From positions 1 through 36,471 of the forward strand of contig JAGVVY010000031.1 of NCBI GenBank assembly GCA_018304585.1: DNA of 36,471 nucleotides. The letters are read 5' to 3'. Positions 1-6,170 of this stretch are shown piece by piece. The position numbers were made by a program, and so were the translations under genes. Below the pieces are notes generated by a model. That model worked only from the letters and a program-made list of their open reading frames with translations. It ran no database searches and had not been told where the DNA came from. The stretch comes from Candidatus Aenigmatarchaeota archaeon (lineage in GTDB: Archaea > Aenigmatarchaeota > Aenigmatarchaeia > GW2011-AR5). Position 1 is the first letter of the stretch, and every line of letters begins with the position of its first letter.

Positions 1-372
1 TCGCTGTCGGCTGGCCCTCTCCTGGCTGCGCAGCAGCAGCCAAGGGTGACGGAGTTCACGTATTAAAAGGGCACCTTAGTTGGGTTCAGAACGGCGCGAG
101 CCAGTTTGGTCTATATCTGCTAGAGGTGTTGCTGCCTGAGAGGAAGGAAGGATAAGTACGAAAGGAACATCCTTCCGTGGCCACTTGTTCACCAGCTGTC
201 CGACAGGGCAAGCTGGGTAGCTACGCCATACGCTGATAAGGCCTGAAAGCATCTAAGGCCTAAGCAGCTCTCAAAAATAGGCAGTAGGCAACCGGCAAGA
301 CTACCGGTCATGGAAGCGGGATGTACGCACGAAGCTTCGGCGACGTGTTCAGTCCACGCTCTCCTACGCCAA
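1..372 (+). rRNA. 23S rRNA, 3' end (partial)
   Basis: This is the last part of the large-subunit rRNA; the gene starts before the window. Landmarks are the GGTTCAGAACGGCGCGAG segment of domain V/VI, the sarcin-ricin loop at 155-168 on an 8-bp stem (146-153 with 169-176), and the CTGAAAGCATCTAAGGCCTAAG segment (in pieces around 242-267) that precedes the 3' end. The exact 3' end is not visible and is placed near 372. No 5S rRNA is recognisable in the next 500 bases, so 5S is probably unlinked. The sarcin-ricin tetraloop reads GAAA rather than GAGA. Confidence 0.95.
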
Positions 373-601
373 TGCTAGCCTTTAAAACGGAAAAGTTGCG
401 GCTTTTTCGTCCCGCTTGGCGGGATTTCGGGCCTGTGGTCGCCTAATCTTTTTATTTTGACGAATAGCTTTCCTTTTGCATCGCAGCGAATAGAAATCGT
501 TATATATAATAATATAACGCTAATAGTAGATGGCGTAAAGTTATCCGGCAGAAATGGGGATCTGCCTGATGCCATCTGCGCATACAAAACGGGGTGTGGT
601 T

Positions 602-724
602 ATGAAAACCATTGGCGAAAATTCAAAGAGTCTGCACAATTGCGGCAACGGCTTCAGGGGCCACATAGTCAAGGCCCGGGGAGTCAGCTTCTGCGGTTTC
701 TGTGGGAAAGAATTCGGGCTGTAA
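602..724 (+). CDS. Candidate 40-residue cysteine-containing small protein
   Basis: A short frame opens with ATG after GGGGTGTGGTT, a possible but weak ribosome-binding site, and encodes 40 residues. Cys14 is followed by the pair Cys36-Gly-Phe-Cys39-Gly near the C terminus, which resembles half of a zinc-binding knuckle. Basic residues lie between the two cysteine sites. It sits alone between the 23S rRNA end and a lipoprotein gene on the other strand. A longer overlapping frame (457-762) looks random. Nothing beyond the cysteine spacing supports a function, and it may be non-coding. Confidence 0.3.
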   Translation: MKTIGENSKSLHNCGNGFRGHIVKARGVSFCGFCGKEFGL

Positions 725-875
725 AATTAGAGAAACGAGTGCATCTTTCTATTCATATTTAGATTGCCTGTTCCACAGGAAATAGCGGTTCAGAACGCCT
801 GACAGATTCTGCTACGCAATCAACTCACGTTAAGGATTAACCGATTCAAGCCCCTGTCCGTATGTTTCCCATTTA

Positions 876-1334
876 TCAATAAAATCCTCCTCTATCAGGA
901 ACGCATGTCCTGCTGTCTTCCTGCACAAAAACGGTGAACTCCGGATGTTCCAGTATAATTGAACAAGGCGGGTTTTCGCATTTTTGTATTCCTCCCCATG
1001 CATAATCAACAACCCACCAGATTTCATCCGTTTCATTCAGTTGAAACAAATCCCGGTAAGAATCATCGTCCAAATACCACTCATTCATTTCTTCCGGAGT
1101 CAGTTTTCTCAAATTATATGCGTGCTCTAAGGTTGCGGCAGGATTATCCTTCTTCCATTCTTGGACTTCCTTAGTGCCGTCGCAAATGGGAACTATTGCT
1201 GCTATGCCGTATTCACACGTTTCCGCATCGTTCCAGGGGCAGACCGCTTCATACAAATTGGCTCCGGGATCTATTTGGGAAATGCATCCGGATAAAAAAA
1301 TAACAACCGACAACAAAAAGATTGAATTCCCCAT
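876..1334 (-). CDS. Putative lipoprotein of unknown function
   Basis: The 152-residue protein begins with a hydrophobic signal peptide ending in the lipobox Leu-Ser-Gly-Cys17, so the mature protein would be lipid-anchored at Cys17 on the outer face of the membrane. The rest is acidic and rich in Trp and Tyr, with four further cysteines (two close together in KCENPPC) that could form disulfides outside the cell. No enzymatic motif is recognised. No clear ribosome-binding site precedes the start. The signal peptide is seen directly; the surface role is inferred. Confidence 0.7.
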   Translation of the reverse strand: MGNSIFLLSVVIFLSGCISQIDPGANLYEAVCPWNDAETCEYGIAAIVPICDGTKEVQEWKKDNPAATLEHAYNLRKLTPEEMNEWYLDDDSYRDLFQLNETDEIWWVVDYAWGGIQKCENPPCSIILEHPEFTVFVQEDSRTCVPDRGGFY

Positions 1335-1530
1335 TTCTTATTTTGTCATTCGTGTTTATTTAACGGTATGCCGAATGGCGGCTTTGTTTAAATAATCCCT
1401 TACAGCCACAACAGGTTGTGCTATAGGTTTATCAAAACGCAACATCTTGTGTGAGAAAACCATTTATTAAACAAAGCTACCGCTAACATAAGAAATAAAT
1501 ACCGGCCCAAGCAATCTTACTAAGATAGTT

Positions 1531-1959
1531 ATGCTTGAGTACCTGCAGCCGGCCCAGATTACGTTCCTGATTGTAACGGCGCTTTCCGTGCTTTGTGGCC
1601 TTGTGATAGGGGCAGAGCGCGAACTGAGGAGCAAGCCGGCAGGCATAAGCACCCATATTCTGATTTGCTTTGGAGGGGCTTTGCTCACGTTGATTTCGCA
1701 ATCCATCGAGCCGAATACGCCTGCAAGAGTGGCTGCTAATATCGTTACAGGCGTGGGCTTTCTGGGCGCAGGCCTGATACTCAAGGGCAAGAACGGCTAC
1801 GTGCACGGCCTTACTTCGGCTGCAAGCATATGGTGCACCGCCGCAATAGGGCTTGCAATAGGCTTTGGCTGGTATTTTGAGGCAGTTGTTTCGGCATTGG
1901 TGGCGACGCTTGTGCCAAGGATTCCGCATATCCGCGGAACCAAATCGCGCGGGAAGTGA
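1531..1959 (+). CDS. mgtC: MgtC/SapB-family membrane protein
   Basis: The 142-residue protein is nearly all membrane-embedded, with about four hydrophobic segments. It carries the family signatures GLVIGAERELRSKPAGISTH in the first loop, GVGFLGAGLILK in the middle, and GLTSAASIWCTAAIGLAIG near the end. MgtC proteins are linked in bacteria to growth at low magnesium and to modulation of the F-type ATP synthase; the role in archaea is unsettled. The length matches the membrane domain alone, without the C-terminal ACT-like domain of longer members. It is a single gene just upstream of rnpB. Confidence 0.9.
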   Translation: MLEYLQPAQITFLIVTALSVLCGLVIGAERELRSKPAGISTHILICFGGALLTLISQSIEPNTPARVAANIVTGVGFLGAGLILKGKNGYVHGLTSAASIWCTAAIGLAIGFGWYFEAVVSALVATLVPRIPHIRGTKSRGK

Positions 1960-1988
1960 ACTGGAATTTTATTTTGCCGCACCAAAAT

Positions 1989-1997
1989 CTTTAATAC
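1989..1997 (+). promoter_or_regulatory. TATA box of rnpB
   Basis: CTTTAATAC is centred about 26 bases upstream of position 2019, the first base of the P1 helix of the RNase P RNA. That is the normal archaeal TATA-to-start distance and independently supports the 5' end chosen for the RNA. Confidence 0.65.
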
Positions 1998-2018
1998 TGC
2001 ATCGGAGCTATCTTATTC

Positions 2019-2345
2019 GGTGACCTGCCAGCAACGGCCATTGTATCCGCGGGCTCCTGTAAAAGGGAATCCGGGGAGCGGTGGAGGAAACTCTGTCCAC
2101 CCGCGGCGAAAGCCGAAAGTGCATCATCCGTCGGAAGGCGGCTGCCGGAAACAGAAACGATACCCTGGCTCTGATCCGTGATGCGCCGTTCGGGGATGAA
2201 ACGGTCCGGCATGCATGGGTGCAAGCGAGAAGAGATGCGAAGCCGTGCTTTGCATTGCTCAATGCTCAGACAAATGTTGCATGGCCTCCTGATGAACCCT
2301 TCATAGGGGGAAAGGCCTACAAAAGACAGGTTATGGCAGGTCACC
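2019..2345 (+). ncRNA. rnpB: RNase P RNA
   Basis: This 327-base segment folds like the catalytic RNA of RNase P, which removes tRNA 5' leaders. GGTGACCTGCCA (2019-2030) pairs perfectly with TGGCAGGTCACC (2334-2345), giving a 12-bp P1. The conserved block GGAGGAAACTCTGTCC around 2083-2098 corresponds to CR-I. AAC-U-CUGUC (2089-2097) pairs with GACAGGUU (2325-2332) to form P4 with its conserved bulged uridine at 2092. An internal GGAAACAGAAACGA block (about 2139-2152) resembles archaeal specificity-domain motifs. Protein frames across this stretch on either strand look random. The 3' end overlaps the integrase gene antisense by 15 bases and is the apparent integration target. Confidence 0.85.
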
Positions 2346-3536
2346 CTCATCTTTAAGGAAGGTGATTCCACCTTCCTCCTTTATTATTTTTCCTAGCTCG
2401 TGCTCTAGGAAGTCGCGGACGTTGGGCCTTTCCATCAGCTTGTCCATTACGCTGTCCGTCAGCCTTCTTTTCTCCTCAATTTCCATTACAGTTTTCAGGT
2501 CAAGCGGCATCCAGCATTTTTGGCAAACTTTGAAAGTAGCAGGATTGAGCTTGCCGCAGCGTGGGCAGTCCTTTGGCTTTAGCGTGCCATTGTCTTTCGG
2601 CTCGACCTTTTTGATGCCATTGATTTCGAGCAGCTTGTCATCGATATCTTGGCCTGATAAATGAATGTAAACAGCAGCCATCTTGCTCGAGCCTGCCCAG
2701 CCTGCGAATTTCCGGAGCTGGGCTTCGTTGAAGCCCGACTTGGCGAGATCTGTCAAGCGAGAATGCCGGAAAAGATGAGGATGCACGTACTTCTTGATCT
2801 CTGCCCTAGTTGCTATGATAAGTATTCTGTGCTGTATGCCTACCTGTGACATAGGCTTTCCAAAGTTCTTGCGGCCAACAGAAACCCAGAGATGAGCGTC
2901 TGGATCGTCCCGGTGCGGATGGTTGTTAAGCCATTCTTTCAGGTCAGGCGACGAATTGATGAGCCTTACCCTTCTTTGGCCTGTCTTGCCATCTACCATT
3001 AATATTGCGCCGTGCTCGTCAAATGTGCAGTGCTTTATCCTCAGGCTAAGCATCTCGCCTAAGCGGCACGCTGAATCGTAAAGCACAAGGACAAATGCAC
3101 GATCTCTTACGCTATCGCATGCCTCAGCCATTTTCTTGATTTCCTCTTTTGTAAGCAGCTCCTCAGGAAGCTTGTATTTGTTATTCCTGTTCTCCTTTAT
3201 CCAGCTCACGATTTCAGGGTACTCACCATTGTTGAGAAACTTGAAAAATTTCTTAATGGAGAGCTTTGCTAATTCCATTGTGCGATCGCCGCTCCCGTTT
3301 CGCAGGCTTTCGAACAAGGTTACGATATCTTCTTTTGTTATCTCGCTGAAAGGCTTGCTGATTTTCCTTACAAGATAATAGATTGATTTCATATAGCACA
3401 AGCGCGTAGCAGGCCTCAAGCCGTTTATGTAGCACTGCGTATCAAAATCCATGATAGCCTTTTCATTCTCCTGCGGAATGCCTAATTTCACTATCCTTTG
3501 CTTCAGGCTCTCCAGGCTGCGCTCAACTGAATCCAT
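2331..3536 (-). CDS. Tyrosine recombinase (integrase) with C-terminal zinc ribbon
   Basis: A XerC/D-type site-specific recombinase of 401 residues from the chosen start. Counting from an in-frame ATG 57 bases upstream (at 3593), the catalytic set is Arg177, Lys203, His273-x-x-Arg276, Trp299 in place of the third His, and the nucleophile Tyr309. The N-terminal half is a SAM-like core-binding domain. A four-cysteine zinc ribbon (Cys343, 346, 357, 360) follows the catalytic domain, as in many archaeal integrases, and then a charged helical tail. The start at 3536 is preferred because AGGTGA lies just upstream and a TATA box sits 41 bases away inside the longer frame. Its 3' end overlaps rnpB antisense, next to attL, and it probably drives integration and excision of the element. 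Confidence 0.92.
   Translation of the reverse strand: MDSVERSLESLKQRIVKLGIPQENEKAIMDFDTQCYINGLRPATRLCYMKSIYYLVRKISKPFSEITKEDIVTLFESLRNGSGDRTMELAKLSIKKFFKFLNNGEYPEIVSWIKENRNNKYKLPEELLTKEEIKKMAEACDSVRDRAFVLVLYDSACRLGEMLSLRIKHCTFDEHGAILMVDGKTGQRRVRLINSSPDLKEWLNNHPHRDDPDAHLWVSVGRKNFGKPMSQVGIQHRILIIATRAEIKKYVHPHLFRHSRLTDLAKSGFNEAQLRKFAGWAGSSKMAAVYIHLSGQDIDDKLLEINGIKKVEPKDNGTLKPKDCPRCGKLNPATFKVCQKCWMPLDLKTVMEIEEKRRLTDSVMDKLMERPNVRDFLEHELGKIIKEEGGITFLKDEGDLP
2333..2345 (+). repeat. attL: left copy of the 13-bp attachment core
   Basis: ATGGCAGGTCACC lies within the 3' strand of the RNase P RNA P1 helix and also spans the last codons of the integrase. The same 13 bases recur at 11454-11466 in the same orientation. 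That they coincide with an RNA 3' end and an integrase gene end makes them a likely recombination core. Confidence 0.65.
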
Positions 3537-3540
3537 GTAG

Positions 3541-3669
3541 TCACCTGCCTTGGGCGTACGGGTGATGCTGAGTTTTATAAAGCTTGCCTTCATGCTCGGC
3601 TTTCGCCCTTTCTACCATTTTCATTAGCTCCTCACACCAGAGTGGCAAAGCTTTTTTCACGCCATTCAT
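3541..3669 (-). CDS. Candidate 42-residue protein upstream of the integrase
   Basis: This short frame ends with a TGA that forms part of the integrase ribosome-binding sequence (GGCAGGTGACTAC before ATG), so translation of the two could be coupled. The product has a likely amphipathic helix with a Trp-Cys-Glu-Glu stretch in the middle and a polar tail rich in His, Tyr and Gln. It resembles small leader or excisionase-sized frames next to integrases in position only. An in-frame GTG nine bases upstream is an alternative start. The TATA box assigned to the integrase lies inside it. Coding status is uncertain. Confidence 0.35.
   Translation of the reverse strand: MNGVKKALPLWCEELMKMVERAKAEHEGKLYKTQHHPYAQGR
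3573..3582 (-). promoter_or_regulatory. Probable TATA box of the integrase gene
   Basis: On the minus strand this reads CTTTATAAAA, centred about 41 bases upstream of the ATG at 3536. It predicts a leader of roughly 15 bases that just includes the AGGTGA ribosome-binding site. It favours the 3536 start over the ATG at 3593. Confidence 0.5.
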
Positions 3670-3826
3670 AGAAGCCACTCTCTCTGTATCTCTCTTGCCA
3701 AAGCACGAGAAGAACTGATGAAAGAAAAAGAATTTCTACAAAAAATCGCCACTTCGGTTATGTAGGTTAGTATGTTATATGTTATGTATGTATTATGTGG
3801 TTGAGAGAGTGAGAGATAGAGAGGCT

Positions 3827-4018
3827 TCATACATGACCAGCCTCTCTCAGCTCTTCAATCATCTGCTTTATGGTTTCTATTCTGTATCCTATCTGCAAGG
3901 AAAACAGTGCTGCAATCTTGTTTTCCTCCATGTCAGGATTGTCCTTGAACATCTTCAGCAGCCTTAGCTTGTCCTGCCGACGCTTCTCAACGAAGTAGTT
4001 GTTAGGCATTATTCTCAT
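3827..4018 (-). CDS. Small winged-helix-like DNA-binding protein
   Basis: A 63-residue protein whose start overlaps the end of the Sm-like gene by 17 bases; ATG codons at 4018 and 4009 are both possible. The sequence is basic at the N terminus and then consists of two or three helices (RLLKMFKDNPDMEENKIAAL, then ETIKQMIEELREAGHV). The pattern fits a helix-turn-helix in which IETIKQMIEELREAG would be the recognition helix leading to a wing. It is co-transcribed with the Sm-like gene on the mobile element and is probably an element regulator, but the assignment rests on helix pattern alone. Confidence 0.65.
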   Translation of the reverse strand: MRIMPNNYFVEKRRQDKLRLLKMFKDNPDMEENKIAALFSLQIGYRIETIKQMIEELREAGHV

Positions 4019-4202
4019 CCCCTGCTTCGTGGATCTTGATAATGCTGGCCCGCCTGATATAGAAATCCTTGTTGAGCGTTTGGAGAACCAGCACCTCGGG
4101 ATCGAAGTTTACAAGGGTGCCTCGCAGAACTCGTATCTTTCCGCCGTCGTCGAATAGCACTTTCACAAACTTTCCCTTTAACGGTGCGAACACGTCTGAC
4201 AT
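4002..4202 (-). CDS. Sm-like (LSm-fold) small protein
   Basis: The 66-residue product has an Sm-like pattern. A strand GKFVKVLFDDGGKIRVLRG is followed by TLVNFDPEVLVLQTL, whose Asp lies in the position of the Sm1 motif, and then by a strand ending IRRASIIKIHEA like the Sm2 motif. LSm proteins form RNA-binding rings; small mobile-element versions exist in archaea with mostly unknown targets. The start is supported by GGTGAT six bases upstream. Expression probably comes from a palindromic TATA box at 4248-4256 shared with the divergent gene. A generic SH3-like barrel is the main alternative. Confidence 0.6.
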   Translation of the reverse strand: MSDVFAPLKGKFVKVLFDDGGKIRVLRGTLVNFDPEVLVLQTLNKDFYIRRASIIKIHEAGDENNA

Positions 4203-4247
4203 CTGCGATCACCTTTTATCTTTCTTCGCACAAGTAAGATTCGGGAT

Positions 4248-4256
4248 GGATATATC
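4248..4256. promoter_or_regulatory. Palindromic TATA box between divergent element genes
   Basis: GATATATCC, within the palindrome GGATATATCC, lies between the Sm-like gene (start 4202, minus) and the HTH gene (start 4300, plus). It is nearly equidistant from the two starts, about 48 bases each, so one symmetrical element could serve both directions with short leaders. Confidence 0.45.
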
Positions 4257-4299
4257 CTTTTGAAGTCCGAGTCCCGCCCTGTTCGTGATAGTGATTGTT

Positions 4300-4701
4300 A
4301 TGGGAAAGAAGTCAATGCAGCAATCTATAGGGAACCATCTGCGCGTTCTTGCACTCCTGAGGGATGAAGGCCCTAAGTCTGCCGTAGAAATTTACAAGTC
4401 TATGAAAATACGCCGAAACACGCTCTACGATCTTCTGGATAGGATAGTTAACACGAAATGGGCGATCATAATAAAAGACGGGCCCAACGAAGGCAAGTAC
4501 GCATTCTACTGGTACAAGGACCTTGAATGGGAAATAGAGAAAGCGCTCAAGGCAAAATACCCTGATATGATAAAGAAAGGCTTCGTGCGCGGCAATACAG
4601 ACTTCTTTATAGCTCACGAGGTCGGCGTTGTTAATAATGAGAAGTTCAAGCATGCTTATGGTACTGTCGTTGAAAGGTTAGGCTTGCAGAAGATCAGTTA
4701 G
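4300..4701 (+). CDS. Winged-helix transcriptional regulator
   Basis: A 133-residue protein from the ATG at 4300; a GTG at 4285 would add five residues. The N-terminal half reads as a winged helix: HLRVLALLRDEGPKSAVEIY, a recognition helix near RRNTLYDLLDRIVNT, and a wing WAIIIKDGPNEGKYAFYWY. The C-terminal half, with an FVRGNTDFFIAHEVG stretch, is not recognised and may bind a ligand or partner. It is divergent from the Sm-like gene and convergent with the GHKL gene. A role as a regulator of the element is inferred. Confidence 0.7.
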   Translation: MGKKSMQQSIGNHLRVLALLRDEGPKSAVEIYKSMKIRRNTLYDLLDRIVNTKWAIIIKDGPNEGKYAFYWYKDLEWEIEKALKAKYPDMIKKGFVRGNTDFFIAHEVGVVNNEKFKHAYGTVVERLGLQKIS

Positions 4702-4753
4702 TTTCTATCAACCATGCATAGAATTATCGCTGCGAATTCCGGAAGTGACCAGA

Positions 4754-6160
4754 TTACCGTCTTTCAATACTCAATCCTTTGCTTGCTGCTAATCCTAAAA
4801 GCCTAGACAGCTCTTGTTCGAATTCCTTTGAGACGTCGCTCGCACCGCTTTTTGCATGGGCGATTTCATGCAGCAGTGTTCCGGCGTATAGCTCTAGATT
4901 CTTTAACTGGTCTCTCTTTATTACTATCCTGTTGTTTTGCTCTTCCCATACACCTGCAGCTTCTCTATAACCCATCGTTTCAAGTCTCATAGTTTCAGAA
5001 ATCAATATTTTCTTGACACTCCTCGGCGCACCACCAACAATTTCTAAAATTTTCTTTGTCCTACTGAACACTTCCCGTTCTTTTGAAGATAAATTTTTTT
5101 CATTTACGAATTTGAATTCAAAACTTTCATCCCATTCAGATTTATACTCTTCAAGATCACGTATAGGATTTCCTTTAAGATCTGTAAGTCCCCGAATTTT
5201 TGATTTTATATTGTCTGGAATAGTTACAATTTTGAAGCCATCATCTACTGCTCTATCAGCCATATCCTTTGCATAAACAAGTTCACTTGGAGTTAAGAAT
5301 ATTACCTTTTCATTAGCATTGAGGAGTTTGCACGCGTGAACAGCAACGTCTGTCCATTTTAATTCATCGCTAAGAAGCCCTGTTTCGTATTCTTTTAAGT
5401 TGTCCACGAGAAACATAGCGACATTTTTATCTCGGCATAATAAAAGTATAGCCTTTACCCTATCTGTATATGCCGTCCTGCCTACATGTGTTCTTTCCCT
5501 GTTAAGGGCTTTGCGCATGACCCTCGTTAAAGAAGTTATGTTATAAGAAAAAAGGAAATTCTCTTCCTCTGCAACTCGAAGGCCATTTATGTATATTTTG
5601 GCAGTGTTGCTGCTCTTTTTTAAGACTTCTCCAAATTCAGTTTTCTCGAGAAGCTCCTCTCCAGAGAACTTCAAAAAGAAGCTTTTAGCCTTATCTATGT
5701 CATCCTTCTTGCAGCCTCCAAGAATGAATTCAGTTCCAATAATCTTTTTTTCTGTCGGGTCATTTATGAGAGCATGCAATGTTGTGATATCTTCAAATCC
5801 GTGCTTAGATGATTTTCCTATTGTAATGTCACCATATTTTGATTTTATCAAGACACGCACTTTATGCCTGTCAAACGTTGCAAGTGCATCTTTTAACCCT
5901 ACTCCGAATTTCCCAATGACAAGATGCGATTTTTTTAATTTCTCTTCATTCTCATTCTGCGTTAAATGCTCATATTTTATTCCTCTTCCAAAATCACGTA
6001 TATGCCAGACTCCTTTGCCATCCTTGAAAATTTTAATGTCGGAAGTTTCAGTCAACAATTGCTCGTCTAAGGCATTAGAAATAATTTCCCTGATAGCATG
6101 ATATACTTCCCAGTCCTCAAGAACTTTCTCTATATTTAGATCAAATTTTTTTGTATCCAT
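4754..6160 (-). CDS. GHKL ATPase fused to HExxH metallopeptidase-like domain
   Basis: The 468-residue protein starts with a GHKL (Hsp90/MutL/MORC-type) ATP-binding domain. The N box is Glu25-x3-Asn29-x2-Asp32, the G1 box is Asp56-Phe-Gly58-Arg-Gly60, and the G2 box is Gly83-Lys-Phe-Gly86-Val-Gly88. A middle region of about 250 residues is unassigned. The C terminus has His431-Glu432-Ile-Ala-His435 followed by Ser-Gly-Ala-Ser-Asp and Glu-Phe-Glu (446-448), typical of a zinc metallopeptidase with a downstream acidic ligand. It is the last gene of an operon, 10 bases after the YhaN-like gene, and AT-rich like its two partners. ATP-driven clamp closure coupled to proteolysis is inferred; neither activity is shown. 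Confidence 0.85.
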   Translation of the reverse strand: MDTKKFDLNIEKVLEDWEVYHAIREIISNALDEQLLTETSDIKIFKDGKGVWHIRDFGRGIKYEHLTQNENEEKLKKSHLVIGKFGVGLKDALATFDRHKVRVLIKSKYGDITIGKSSKHGFEDITTLHALINDPTEKKIIGTEFILGGCKKDDIDKAKSFFLKFSGEELLEKTEFGEVLKKSSNTAKIYINGLRVAEEENFLFSYNITSLTRVMRKALNRERTHVGRTAYTDRVKAILLLCRDKNVAMFLVDNLKEYETGLLSDELKWTDVAVHACKLLNANEKVIFLTPSELVYAKDMADRAVDDGFKIVTIPDNIKSKIRGLTDLKGNPIRDLEEYKSEWDESFEFKFVNEKNLSSKEREVFSRTKKILEIVGGAPRSVKKILISETMRLETMGYREAAGVWEEQNNRIVIKRDQLKNLELYAGTLLHEIAHAKSGASDVSKEFEQELSRLLGLAASKGLSIERR

Positions 6161-6170
6161 ACTTCAAACC

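Noticed and set aside
457-762. A 101-residue frame after the 23S rRNA
   Set aside because: Composition is random-like and the start lies in AT-rich sequence; a shorter Cys-containing frame at 602-724 is the better candidate.
372-875. A 5S rRNA after 23S rRNA
   Set aside because: No segment with the conserved 5S core or terminal stem could be found in this stretch.
1991-2371. Protein frames on both strands over 1991-2371
   Set aside because: They fall within the RNase P RNA, show no domain pattern and conflict with the paired P1 and P4 strands.
3593-3593. Upstream ATG of the integrase as the true start
   Set aside because: The ATG at 3536 has AGGTGA just upstream and a TATA box 41 bases away that would otherwise lie inside the coding region.
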